Shown in pieces: positions 24,816 to 32,909 of a stretch of 64,000 nucleotides of DNA (positions are counted from its first letter, which is position 1; each line of letters starts with the position of its first letter). Below the pieces are notes generated by a model. It made no database searches and was not told the DNA's origin. It saw nothing but the letters and a program-made list of their open reading frames with translations. The stretch is from Naasia sp. SYSU D00948. Lineage in GTDB: Bacteria > Actinomycetota > Actinomycetes > Actinomycetales > Microbacteriaceae. Position numbers and translations under genes: made by a program. The stretch is taken from NCBI RefSeq assembly GCF_017916515.1, contig NZ_JAFMTA010000001.1, forward strand, positions 1,178,001-1,242,000, in the 5' to 3' direction.

Positions 24816-26129
24816 GTGTCACAGGCCCACGGCAACGGCAACAACCTCGACCCCTGGTACGAGCTCTACGCGGAGCGCACGTCGGGTCTGTCCGCATCCG
24901 AGGTTCGCGCACTGTTCGCCGTCGCCTCCCGGCCCGAGGTGGTCTCCCTCGCCGGCGGCATGCCGTACGTGTCCGCATTACCGGATGACCTGATCAGGAC
25001 CGCATTCGACACCGTAATGACCGAGCGCGGGGACGCCGCTTTGCAGTACGGGTCGGGCCAGGGCATGCCGGCGCTGCGCGAGCACATCCTCGAGGTCATG
25101 GCCGAGGAGGGGATCCGGGCGAGCGTGGACGACGTCGTGACCACGACCGGATCGCAGCAGGCCATCGACCTCGTGTCCAAGCTCTTCCTCGATCCCGGCG
25201 ACGTCGTCCTAGCCGAGGCGCCGAGCTATGTGGGCGCCATCGGCGTCTTCCGCTCCTACCAGGCACGCACCGTGCACGTCGCCATGGACGACGACGGCCT
25301 CATCCCCGAGGCCCTCCGCGAGGCGATCGCCCGCGAGCGAGGAGCCGGCCGCACGATCAAGTTCCTCTACACCGTGCCGGACTTCCACAACCCGGCCGGC
25401 GTGACCCTCAGCGGCCCCAGGAGGGCCGAGATCCTCGAGATCTGCCGCAGCAGCGGCATCCTCGTGGTCGAGGACAACCCCTACGGCCTCCTCTACTTCG
25501 ACGGCCCGCCTCCGCCTCCCCTCCGCACGCTCGACGAGGACGGAGTGGTGTACCTCGGGTCGTTCTCGAAGACGCTCGCTCCCGGGTTCCGGGTCGGCTG
25601 GGCGCTCGCACCGCACGCGATCCGCGAGAAGCTCGTCCTCGCGGCGGAGTCCGCGATCCTCTCGCCGAGCTCGTTCTCCCAGTACGTCGTGAACCAGTAC
25701 CTCGAGACGGCGGACTGGCGGGCTCAGATCGCGACCTTCCGAGGGGTGTACCGCGAGCGGCGGGACGCGATGCTGTCCTCGCTCGCCGAACATCTGCCCG
25801 AGCTGAGCTGGACGCACCCGAACGGCGGCTTCTACGTCTGGGTGACCCTGCCTCCCGAGCTCGACGCGAAGCAGATGCTGCCTCGTGCCGTGACGGAGCT
25901 CGTCGCCTACACGCCGGGCACCGCGTTCTTCGCCGACGGCACCGGCCAGGACCGCATGAGGCTGTCCTACTGCCACCCGACGCCCGCCAACATCCGTCTG
26001 GGGATCCGGCGGCTGGCCACCGTCGTGGGCGGCGAGCTGGACCTCCTGGAGCAGTTCTCCGGTACGGGTCCACTGCGCGCCGCACGCGCCGACCGGCACG
26101 TCAGCGCGCCGCCCCCCGACCTCGGCTAG
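24816..26129 (+). CDS. PLP-dependent aminotransferase, LysN/Kat/MocR-domain type
   Basis: 437 residues from GTG 24816 (GAAGGA 5 bases before). Fold-type I features: SLAGGMP, YGSGQGMPALREH, TVPDFHNPAGVTLS, VEDNPYGLLYF, and the PLP-Lys in GSFSKTLAPGFRVGW. It belongs to the subfamily of 2-aminoadipate/valine-pyruvate-type aminotransferases that also forms the C-terminal half of MocR regulators; here there is no GntR domain. It lies between trxA and ddl, where mycobacteria have cwlM, so a role in amino acid supply for the cell wall is possible but unproven. Confidence 0.8.
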   Translation: MSQAHGNGNNLDPWYELYAERTSGLSASEVRALFAVASRPEVVSLAGGMPYVSALPDDLIRTAFDTVMTERGDAALQYGSGQGMPALREHILEVMAEEGIRASVDDVVTTTGSQQAIDLVSKLFLDPGDVVLAEAPSYVGAIGVFRSYQARTVHVAMDDDGLIPEALREAIARERGAGRTIKFLYTVPDFHNPAGVTLSGPRRAEILEICRSSGILVVEDNPYGLLYFDGPPPPPLRTLDEDGVVYLGSFSKTLAPGFRVGWALAPHAIREKLVLAAESAILSPSSFSQYVVNQYLETADWRAQIATFRGVYRERRDAMLSSLAEHLPELSWTHPNGGFYVWVTLPPELDAKQMLPRAVTELVAYTPGTAFFADGTGQDRMRLSYCHPTPANIRLGIRRLATVVGGELDLLEQFSGTGPLRAARADRHVSAPPPDLG

Positions 26130-26144
26130 TCCCGAAAGGACGTC

Positions 26145-27110
26145 ATGACCAGCGTTTCTCCTTCCGTCCTCGTTCTGGCCGGCGGCATCTCGCACGAACG
26201 CGAGGTGTCCCTCCGTTCCGGTCGGCGCGTCGCGGATGCGCTGCTCGAGCGCGGCTGGAACGTCACCGTGCGGGAACCGGACGGTCAACTGCTTCCGTCA
26301 CTGCGTGAGGGGTCGTGGGACGTGGTGTGGCCGGCGCTGCACGGCGCCAGCGGCGAGGACGGTGCGCTGCTGGCGCTGCTCGAAGCGACCGGAGCCAGCT
26401 TCGTCGGATCCGACTACCGCGCCGCACGACTGGCTTGGGACAAACCAGTGGCGAAGACCATCGTCGCCAACGCCGGGGGAGTGACTCCGCGTGGTTTCGC
26501 TCTCTCGCGCGACACGTTCCGTGAGCTCGGTGCTCCGGCCGTCCTCGAGACCGTGCGGTCCGCCTTCCCGTTCCCCCTCGTCGTGAAGCCCACGCGGGGC
26601 GGGTCGGCCCAGGGTGTCACGATCGTCCGCGAGACGGATGCGCTGCCGCGCGCGATGGTCGACGCGTACACGTACGGCGACGATGTGCTGGTCGAGCACC
26701 ACATCTCGGGCACGGAGATCGCCGTCGCTGTCGTCGACCTCGGCGACGGTCCCATCGCCCTGCCCGCCGTCGAGATCGTGCCGGTGTCCGGGGAGTACGA
26801 CTTCGCTGCGCGCTACAACGCCGGCGAGACCCGCTTCTTCGCTCCCGCCCGCATCAGTGAGCACGCCGCTGCGTCAGCGGCCGAGCTGGCTCTCTTGGCA
26901 CACCGCGCGCTCGGACTCCGTCACCTGTCCCGCGTCGACATGATCGTCGATGCCGAGGACCGGGCCTGGTTCCTCGAGGCGAACGTGCTCCCCGGTCTCA
27001 CCGAGACGTCGCTGCTCCCGCTCGGCGTCTCCGCGCACGGCTCGGGCCTCGGTGAGGTCTACGAGGCGATCGCGCGCACTGCGATGTCCGCGGTGGGGCA
27101 GGACGCCTGA
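26145..27110 (+). CDS. ddl: D-alanine--D-alanine ligase family protein
   Basis: 321 residues of ATP-grasp fold: LAGGISHEREVSLRSG at the N terminus, the SFVGSDYRAARLAWDKPVAK substrate segment, VVKPTRGGSAQGVTIV for ATP, and EANVLPGLTETSLLP at the metal site. It joins two D-Ala for peptidoglycan precursors. It is somewhat short for Ddl (usually 310-370) but complete. It begins 15 bases after the aminotransferase stop, suggesting one transcript. A second Ddl may exist elsewhere in the genome. Confidence 0.85.
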   Translation: MTSVSPSVLVLAGGISHEREVSLRSGRRVADALLERGWNVTVREPDGQLLPSLREGSWDVVWPALHGASGEDGALLALLEATGASFVGSDYRAARLAWDKPVAKTIVANAGGVTPRGFALSRDTFRELGAPAVLETVRSAFPFPLVVKPTRGGSAQGVTIVRETDALPRAMVDAYTYGDDVLVEHHISGTEIAVAVVDLGDGPIALPAVEIVPVSGEYDFAARYNAGETRFFAPARISEHAAASAAELALLAHRALGLRHLSRVDMIVDAEDRAWFLEANVLPGLTETSLLPLGVSAHGSGLGEVYEAIARTAMSAVGQDA

Positions 27111-27126
27111 CCGGGCCGCGGACCCC

Positions 27127-27142
27127 TGTTTCACGTGAAACA
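27127..27142. other. parS: parS site 1
   Basis: TGTTTCACGTGAAACA, a perfect 16-bp palindrome identical to the universal chromosomal parS consensus bound by ParB. It lies 17 bases after ddl, 8 kb from oriC. Confidence 0.95.
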
Positions 27143-27780
27143 ACGAGTGCCGTGACTCGCGTCCCGTCCGCTGCCCTGGCGTAGCCGGTACGACGCCAAC
27201 GGCAGTCGCAAAGGAACGGCAGCACGGCGCAGTCGACCACCTCTCTCAGCCTTCGGCGGGCCAGTCGTCGCCCACGTCAGGCGGTATCCACCTACCCCGA
27301 TCAGGAGAGGCAGCGCGGATCAGGGAAATCCGGCCGTTTCGCAGACGGATCAGGGAGACGCGCCGCAACGGAGCGGACCGCTCCTGATCCCTGCAGGAGG
27401 CGGAGCTGAACCGAGCGGGCGCCTGGACGTCCGTGACCGGCGCCGCGACTCGAACTGTGTGTGGCCCAGCAGGCGCACCGGCCGTGCGAGCGCCGCGCGC
27501 GGCAACAGAGGGCGCCTGTGCTGAGGCTCGTCGGCGTCCGGCACGCATCAGGTCGTGCGCGCCCTGCTCATTAGCTGCTACGCCGGGGGCGAGGTGCCTC
27601 GCCGGGTCGAAGACCACTCCGGTGCTCGCGCTGCTACGCACTTCCGGGACGGCCAAGCGAGAGCGGTCAGAATCTGCCTTGTTGAATCCTGGATCCCGCG
27701 TCCGAGACGCACGCGTCCGGTCGACAATCCGGCTGTCCGGCTCGGGTGCTCCGGCTCGCTACAGCGGCGACACCGGCCAC
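27143..27780. other. Gene-free stretch between parS 1 and parS 2
   Basis: About 640 bases with no believable coding frame: reading frames are short, Arg/Ala-rich and lack ribosome sites. It contains the motif GATCAGG three times directly (27299, 27318, 27348) and once inverted (27383-27389), all within 95 bases. It may serve as a ParB spreading or loading zone. I see nothing else in it. Confidence 0.5.
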
Positions 27781-27796
27781 TGTTTCACGTGAAACA
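27781..27796. other. parS: parS site 2
   Basis: A second perfect TGTTTCACGTGAAACA, 12 bases after the end of parB on the other side of the gene-free stretch. Confidence 0.95.
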
Positions 27797-27807
27797 GCGG
27801 CACAACG

Positions 27808-28752
27808 TCAAGCGCCGGCGAATCCCTCGTCGCCCAGCTTGCCCAGGATGCGGTTCAGGTCCCCGATGGTCGCGAAATCGATGACGATCTGTCCGCGCCG
27901 GGCACCGAGCGTGACCTTGACGCGGGTGTCGAGCCGGTCGCCGAGGCGCTCCGCGATCTCCGCGAGCTGCTCCTGGCGTCGCCCTGAGGCCGCGGTCGCG
28001 CGCTTGGGCCGGGCTGCCTGGCTGACGACGGACTCCGCCGCCCGTACGGACAGGTCTTCGTTCACGATCTTGTCCGCGAGGCGCTGCATCTCCTCCTCGT
28101 CCTCCAGGGAGAGGATCGCGCGGGCATGACCCGCGCTGAGGACACCGGACGCGACACGGTTCGCGACCGGCTGGGGGAGCTTGAGGAGCCGGATCGTGTT
28201 GCTGATCTGGGGACGCGACCGTCCGATCCGCGACGCGAGCTGTTCGTGGGTGATCCCGAAGTCCGAGAGCAGCTGCTGGTAGGCCGACGCCTCCTCCAGG
28301 GGGTTCAGCTGCGACCGGTTGAGGTTCTCCAGGAGCGCGTTCTGCAGCATCGCATCGTCCGACGTCTCCTTGACGACTGCGGGTATCGTCGCGAGTCCCG
28401 CTCTCTTGCTGGCGCGGAGCCGCCGCTCGCCCATGACGAGCTCGTACCTCGCAGTGCCGCCCTCCGGGGCGGGCCGCACGACGATGGGCTGCAGGACGCC
28501 GTTCTCGCGGATCGACACCACGAGCTCGTCGAGCGCCTCCTGGTCGAACTCCTTGCGCGGCTGGTGCGGGTTCGGGACGATCTCGTCCACCGGGATGCTG
28601 GCGAGGCGAGCACCCGGAACCTCGACAAGGCTGTCCTGCGGGGCCTGCTCGGGGAAGAACACGTCGACCGGGCGCGGTCCGCTGCTCTCGTCGGCAACAG
28701 GAATCAGGGCTCCGATGCCCCGTCCGAGTCCGGTCCTCTTGGGCGTCGCCAT
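27808..28752 (-). CDS. parB: Chromosome partitioning protein ParB
   Basis: 314 residues. N-terminal ParB/Srx CTPase domain with NPHQPRKEFD and GERRLRASKRAG, central HTH (THEQLASRIGRSRPQISNTIRLLKLP) that reads parS, and C-terminal dimerisation domain. It loads at parS, spreads as a CTP-bound clamp and recruits SMC and ParA. ATG 28752 overlaps the parA stop (TGATG) with AGGAG 4-5 bases upstream; an ATG one codon earlier (28755) is too close to that site. Confidence 0.95.
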   Translation of the reverse strand: MATPKRTGLGRGIGALIPVADESSGPRPVDVFFPEQAPQDSLVEVPGARLASIPVDEIVPNPHQPRKEFDQEALDELVVSIRENGVLQPIVVRPAPEGGTARYELVMGERRLRASKRAGLATIPAVVKETSDDAMLQNALLENLNRSQLNPLEEASAYQQLLSDFGITHEQLASRIGRSRPQISNTIRLLKLPQPVANRVASGVLSAGHARAILSLEDEEEMQRLADKIVNEDLSVRAAESVVSQAARPKRATAASGRRQEQLAEIAERLGDRLDTRVKVTLGARRGQIVIDFATIGDLNRILGKLGDEGFAGA

Positions 28753-29654
28753 CATTCTCCTCGTCGTGCGATCTCAGCGGCCGCCTCGAGGTACGAGAGC
28801 GACCCGGGGGAGTTGGTGTCGTAGGTGATCACGCTCTGTCCGTAGCTCGGCGCCTCGGAGATCCGCACGGATCGCGGGATGACGGTGCCGAGCGTCTCCG
28901 CAGGGAAGTGCTCCCGGACATCCTGCGCGACCTGCTGGGCGAGGTTGGTGCGGCCATCGAACATGGTCAGGAGGATCGTCGACACGCGCAGCTTCGGATT
29001 GAGGTGGCGCTCGATGAGCTCGATGTTCCGCAGCAGCTGGCTCAGGCCCTCGAGCGCGTAGTACTCGCACTGGATCGGGATGAGCACCTCCCGGGCTGCG
29101 ACGAACGCATTGATCGTGAGCAGTCCGAGCGACGGCGGGCAATCGATGAAGACGTAGTCGTAGCGGGGAGAGGCGGTGCTCAGGAACTCGGTGAGCGCGC
29201 TGCGCAGACGCTGCTCCCGTGCGACCAGGGACACCAACTCGATCTCTGCGCCCGCGAGGTGGATGGTCGCCGGGACGCAGTAGAGCTCGGGGAACTCCGG
29301 GCTCTGCTGCACGACCTCCGCCATGGGCGTCTCGCCCACGATCACGTCGTAGACGCTCGGCGTCTCCGCCCGGTGCTCGACGCCGAGAGCGGTCGACGCG
29401 TTGCCCTGAGGATCGAGATCGATGACGAGGACGCGGGCGCCGTGACGCGCGAGTGCCGCCGACAGGTTCACGGCCGTCGTCGTCTTGCCGACGCCACCCT
29501 TCTGGTTGGCGACGGTGAAGATCCGGGTTTCGGTCGGCTTCGGCAGCCGCGTGACCTCGACCGCGTGGCGGCGGCGCGTCAGATCGGCGATCTCTCGCGC
29601 CAGGGGAGTGGTGCTGTCGAAGTCCGCCGGCGCGGGAGCGTTGTGATGTTTCAC
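28752..29654 (-). CDS. parA: Chromosome partitioning ATPase ParA
   Basis: 300 residues with a deviant Walker A KGGVGKTTTAVNLS preceded by ANQ, YDYVFIDCPPSLGLLT as Walker B, and an N-terminal extension of about 45 residues. It moves ParB-parS complexes toward the pole using ATP. Start is GTG at 29654 with GGAAGG about 6 bases upstream; the codon lies inside a parS site (29647-29662), so the first residues KHH are encoded by parS itself. Confidence 0.95.
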   Translation of the reverse strand: MKHHNAPAPADFDSTTPLAREIADLTRRRHAVEVTRLPKPTETRIFTVANQKGGVGKTTTAVNLSAALARHGARVLVIDLDPQGNASTALGVEHRAETPSVYDVIVGETPMAEVVQQSPEFPELYCVPATIHLAGAEIELVSLVAREQRLRSALTEFLSTASPRYDYVFIDCPPSLGLLTINAFVAAREVLIPIQCEYYALEGLSQLLRNIELIERHLNPKLRVSTILLTMFDGRTNLAQQVAQDVREHFPAETLGTVIPRSVRISEAPSYGQSVITYDTNSPGSLSYLEAAAEIARRGE

Positions 29655-29662
29655 GTGGAACC
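29647..29662. other. parS: parS site 3, embedded in the parA start
   Basis: TGTTTCACGTGGAACC matches the parS core with one arm imperfect. It covers the parA GTG codon and ribosome-site edge, so ParB bound here could repress parAB. Confidence 0.85.
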
Positions 29663-29713
29663 TTCCGAGAGGAAAGACCGGGAGGGCCAGGGAGAGGCGG
29701 CGGATCGCCGGGT

Positions 29714-30349
29714 TCAGCTCACTGTAGCCCGGAAGACCCGCGTCCCCTCGGTCGCCATACCGGTGCCGAGTTCATCGACTCGAACATTGCTGAGCCGCCA
29801 TTTCGCGATGACCTTCTCGGCCTTCCGCGCCTCGTCCTGGACAGCGGCGCCCTTGAGCAGCAGGAGCTCGCCGCCCGGGCGCACGAGCCGCGCGGTGAGA
29901 GGGATGAGCTTGCTCAGGGCCCCGACCGCTCGCGCGGTGACCTGGTCGAAGGCCCGCGGGTACGGCGCTTCCTCCGCGCGTGCGCGGACGACCTCGACGT
30001 TCGACAGGCCAAGGCGGTCCCGCTGCTCCTCGAGCCAGGCGACGCGGCGCTCCATCGGCTCGATCAGCACGAGACGGACGTCGGGGCGGGCGATGGCGAG
30101 GGGGATGCCCGGGAGACCGGCACCGCTTCCCACGTCGGCGACGGATCCGGTGAGAAGGGGAGCGAGGAGCGCGGAGTTCACGACGTGGCGGGTCCAGAGC
30201 CGCGGCAGCTCCAGCGGACCGATCAGGCCCAGCTCCTCGCCCCGATTCCCGAGGTCAGCTGCATAGGAGCGGGCGAGCTCGAGGCGATCACCGAAGAGCT
30301 CCGCGGCGACCGGGGGCTCCGGCTCGACGGATGTTTCACGTGGAACCAT
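29714..30349 (-). CDS. rsmG: 16S rRNA (guanine-N7) methyltransferase RsmG
   Basis: 211 residues, SAM-binding motif VADVGSGAGLPGIPLAIARPD and the conserved RHVVNS before it. It methylates G527 of 16S rRNA; loss gives low-level streptomycin resistance in other bacteria. ATG at 30349 overlaps the jag stop (TGATG). Residues 2-6 (VPRET) are encoded by parS site 4. Confidence 0.95.
   Translation of the reverse strand: MVPRETSVEPEPPVAAELFGDRLELARSYAADLGNRGEELGLIGPLELPRLWTRHVVNSALLAPLLTGSVADVGSGAGLPGIPLAIARPDVRLVLIEPMERRVAWLEEQRDRLGLSNVEVVRARAEEAPYPRAFDQVTARAVGALSKLIPLTARLVRPGGELLLLKGAAVQDEARKAEKVIAKWRLSNVRVDELGTGMATEGTRVFRATVS
30332..30347. other. parS: parS site 4, inside the rsmG 5' end
   Basis: TGTTTCACGTGGAACC, the same sequence as site 3, lies within codons 1-6 of rsmG. 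Sharing the same imperfect arm, sites 3 and 4 form a matched pair 685 bases apart. Confidence 0.85.
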
Positions 30350-30828
30350 CAGCCGCGCGTGAGAACCGTGTGCCGGTCCCGGCCCTCTCCCTCGGACTGC
30401 GACACGAGCCCGCGCTCCGCGGCGAGGTCGTGCACCAGCTTGCGCTCGTAGGAGGACATCGGCTCGAACTCGTACCGGCTCGCGCCCTTCTCGAGCGCCG
30501 CCAGCGCCGCGTCGACGCGCTGAGCCAGCTCGCGCTGCCGCACCGCCCGGCTCCCGCCGACGTCGACGATGAGGCGTGAGAACTCGCCGGTCTTCGCCTG
30601 AACCGCGAGGCGTGTCAGCTCCTGGAGGGCTGCGACCGCGTCGGGGCTCGTCAGGACGCGCAGGTTGCTGTCCGACGAGGCCGTCACCGAGAGCTGGGTG
30701 CGCTCACCGTCGGACTCGATGTCGATGTCCCCGTCGAGGTCGCAAATGTCGAGGAGCTCCTCGATGTAGTCCGCGGCGATGTCGCCCTCGTCCTGAGTGG
30801 AGGGCACTGCTGCTCCTGCGTCGGTCAC
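30349..30828 (-). CDS. jag: RNA-binding protein Jag/KhpB
   Basis: 159 residues: an acidic N terminus, a type II KH domain (about 40-95) and an R3H domain at the end (YERKLVHDLAAERGL..SEGEGRDRHTVL). It lacks the long Jag_N domain of Firmicutes. It binds RNA with KhpA-type partners and affects cell elongation. ATG at 30828 overlaps the yidC stop. Confidence 0.9.
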   Translation of the reverse strand: MTDAGAAVPSTQDEGDIAADYIEELLDICDLDGDIDIESDGERTQLSVTASSDSNLRVLTSPDAVAALQELTRLAVQAKTGEFSRLIVDVGGSRAVRQRELAQRVDAALAALEKGASRYEFEPMSSYERKLVHDLAAERGLVSQSEGEGRDRHTVLTRG

Positions 30829-31805
30829 GACTTGCTCCCGGATTTCTTCGCTCGATTCTTGCTCACCGGCTGCTGACGCTGGCCGGCCGGCCGCTTCGTG
30901 GCGACTGCGGACGGCGACTCAGCGGCGGTCTGCGCCTCGAGGTTCAGCTTGCCCTTCTTCGCAAGGCGCGCCTCGCGGGCCTTCGCGGCCTCGCTGCCGG
31001 GAGTCGGCATGTTGCGGATGACGATCGACTGCTGGACGGCGGTCCAGATGTTCGAGGTGAGCCAGTAGAACATGACGCCGAGCGGGAACGCGACGCCGGA
31101 CACCGCGAAGACCAGCGGAAGGATGTAGAGAAGGATCTTCTGCTGGCGGAACATGGGGCTGTTCTTCGCCTCGGGCGACATGTTCTTCGCCATGATCTGC
31201 AGCTGCGTGTAGAACTGCGAGGCGGTCATCAGGACGACCATCGCCGCGGCGATCCCCATCACGGCGCCGTTGAAGCCCTGCCCCGCGGTCCACAGGTTGA
31301 ACTCGTTGATGAACGTGCCACGGAGGGGAGCGCCGAAGAGCTCGGCGTTGGCGAACGAGTCGGCGAGATCCCTGGTGAGCAGCCCGACGCCGGCCTTGTC
31401 GTGCTGCGCGTCGTTGAGCACGGAGAAGAGGCCGAAGAAGATCGGCATCTGGATCAGCAGCGGGAGGCAGGAGCTGAACGGGCTGGTGCCGTGCCGCCGG
31501 TAGAGCTCCATGGTCTCGCGCGACATCGCCTCCCGCGAGAACTGGTCGCGCTTGCCGCGGTACTTGTCCTGGATCTTCTTGAGCTGCGGCGCGACCTCCA
31601 GCATCTTCCGCTGGCTCTTGATCTGGCGCACGAAGAGCGGGATCAGGGCGGCGCGGACGACGAGCACCAGGCCGACGATGGAGAGCACCCAGGTGACCCC
31701 GGAGTCGGGGTGCAGGCCGACGGCGTCCCAGAGCGCGTGGAAGGCGACCAGGATGAGCTCGATCGCCCACTTGATCGGCCAGAGGATTATGCTGAAAATG
31801 TCCAC
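30825..31805 (-). CDS. yidC: Membrane protein insertase YidC
   Basis: 326 residues. Five hydrophobic segments in the 60KD_IMP/Oxa1 pattern, with the insertase arginine in VVRAALIP, then RQIKSQRKM. The basic C-terminal tail (RPAGQRQQPVSKNRAKKSGSKS) probably touches the ribosome. It inserts membrane proteins with or without SecYEG. Start GTG at 31805 is chosen because the family begins MDIFS..LWP and GGAAAGG lies 8 bases before; ATG 31823 would overlap yidD. Confidence 0.92.
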   Translation of the reverse strand: MDIFSIILWPIKWAIELILVAFHALWDAVGLHPDSGVTWVLSIVGLVLVVRAALIPLFVRQIKSQRKMLEVAPQLKKIQDKYRGKRDQFSREAMSRETMELYRRHGTSPFSSCLPLLIQMPIFFGLFSVLNDAQHDKAGVGLLTRDLADSFANAELFGAPLRGTFINEFNLWTAGQGFNGAVMGIAAAMVVLMTASQFYTQLQIMAKNMSPEAKNSPMFRQQKILLYILPLVFAVSGVAFPLGVMFYWLTSNIWTAVQQSIVIRNMPTPGSEAAKAREARLAKKGKLNLEAQTAAESPSAVATKRPAGQRQQPVSKNRAKKSGSKS

Positions 31806-31809
31806 CTGG

Positions 31810-32145
31810 TCAGGCCTTTCCATTCACGGCAAGAACGCTCGCGCCCCCGGAGGGGAGCGGCACGACGAAACCCGCGCGAGTCACCCGGTAGCGTCGCACG
31901 CGGCGCCTGGGCACATCGTCCACGCCGCCCTTCGACCACGGGTTGCAGCGGAGGATGCGGGCGGCCGTCATCGCCGCACCGACCACCACGCCGTGCTCCT
32001 GGACGGCCTCGAGACCGTAGCGCGAGCAGGACGGGTAGTAGCGGCAGACCTCACCGTAGAGAGGGGAGATGACGGCGCGGTACGCGATGAGGAGGGCGAC
32101 CACCGCATTGCGGGGGAGCAGGAGCAGCGCGGAGAGGGCGTACAT
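31810..32145 (-). CDS. yidD: Membrane protein insertion efficiency factor YidD
   Basis: 111 residues with the family core YRAVISPLYGEVCRYYPSCSRYGLEAVQEHG and RILRCNPWSKGGVDDVP; two of the Cys are conserved. It is longer than the usual 70-85 by a C-terminal extension. Its ATG overlaps the rnpA stop by one base. Standard order rpmH-rnpA-yidD-yidC. Confidence 0.9.
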   Translation of the reverse strand: MYALSALLLLPRNAVVALLIAYRAVISPLYGEVCRYYPSCSRYGLEAVQEHGVVVGAAMTAARILRCNPWSKGGVDDVPRRRVRRYRVTRAGFVVPLPSGGASVLAVNGKA

Positions 32146-32471
32146 CAGCGGGCCAGAACGGCGGACTCGACCTCGGCCCGCAGCTCGTCCCAGTCGGCGG
32201 ACGCCGCGGAGGGCAGCGCTCGGATGACCACGGCCCGTGCCGGGGCATCCGGCAGCACCGAATAGCAGGCCGCCTTGAGCCGCCGGCGGACGCGGTTCCG
32301 CTCGACCGCTCCACCCAGAGCCTTGCTGACGATGAAGCCGAAGCGCGGGACACTGCCGGGCGCGAGCTTGTCGAGATACGCGATCGTGGCGCGCCCGGAG
32401 ACGCGGCGGCCCCGCCGCACGATGCGACGGTAGTCGGCCCCGCTCACGACGCGATGGGCCCGCGCGAGCAA
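32145..32471 (-). CDS. rnpA: Ribonuclease P protein component
   Basis: 108 residues with FGFIVSKALGGAVERNRVRRRLKAA, the RNR motif that binds the RNase P RNA. It helps trim tRNA 5' ends. Start is TTG at 32471, directly after the rpmH stop (TAGGTTG), which gives the usual LLARAHRVVSGADYRR beginning. An in-frame ATG at 32516 lies inside rpmH; with no strong ribosome site for either, the exact start stays open. Confidence 0.9.
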   Translation of the reverse strand: MLARAHRVVSGADYRRIVRRGRRVSGRATIAYLDKLAPGSVPRFGFIVSKALGGAVERNRVRRRLKAACYSVLPDAPARAVVIRALPSAASADWDELRAEVESAVLAR

Positions 32472-32472
32472 C

Positions 32473-32610
32473 CTACGCCGAGAGCTCGGTGCGCCCCTTG
32501 CGGCGACGGGCCGCAAGGATGGCGCGGCCGGCGCGGGTGCGCATGCGCGTACGGAAGCCGTGCGTCTTGGCGCGACGACGGTTGTTCGGCTGGAAGGTTC
32601 GCTTGCTCAT
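32473..32610 (-). CDS. rpmH: 50S ribosomal protein L34
   Basis: 45 residues: [20 protein letters not shown], then [19 protein letters not shown], diagnostic of L34. First gene of rpmH-rnpA-yidD-yidC-jag-rsmG, with its own near-consensus promoter at 32686-32714. Confidence 0.97.
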   Translation of the reverse strand: MSKRTFQPNNRRRAKTHGFRTRMRTRAGRAILAARRRKGRTELSA

Positions 32611-32685
32611 GGATGTACTCCGAAAGAAGATGGGCGGCGGCGACGGCCGCTGTCCCACGGCTCGCTCGCCGCGGGCAACTGGTTA

Positions 32686-32714
32686 AAAATACGCGTCCGA
32701 GCGGCAGGGGTCAA
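32686..32714 (-). promoter_or_regulatory. rpmH promoter
   Basis: On the minus strand TTGACC (32709-32714) and TATTTT (32686-32691) are 17 bases apart. The -10 lies in the only A/T run in the 299-base rpmH-dnaA gap. The transcript start would be about 70 bases before rpmH. Confidence 0.75.
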
Positions 32715-32777
32715 ACGGCGGCAAGCCTGGGGATAACCCGGCGCGCCGGAGGCCCGTCGATATTCTGAACGGGGGAT

Positions 32778-32890
32778 TTGATCCAACCCCCGCTGGAGAT
32801 TACGGTGAGCAACCAGCCGCCCGGCCACCCGACACCGCTCGCGGCTTCCCTTCCGATCTTGACAGGAGCACGGACGTTTCGTCCTGCTCC
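32778..32890 (+). promoter_or_regulatory. dnaA promoter and leader hairpin
   Basis: TTGATC (32778-32783) and TACGGT (32801-32806) are 17 bases apart. Downstream in the leader, GGAGCA-C-GGACG (32865-32876) pairs with CGTCC-TGCTCC (32880-32890) across TTT, leaving one bulged C. The hairpin ends 19 bases before the dnaA ATG, close enough to influence translation. I see no good DnaA box here. Confidence 0.5.
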
Positions 32891-32909
32891 GGAAGCTTGC
32901 TGAGGCGCC

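Noticed and set aside
27246-27792. Frames of 119-136 codons in the parS gap
   Set aside because: Composition is Arg/Ala/Ser-rich with no ribosome site, no recognisable domain and overlap with a parS site.
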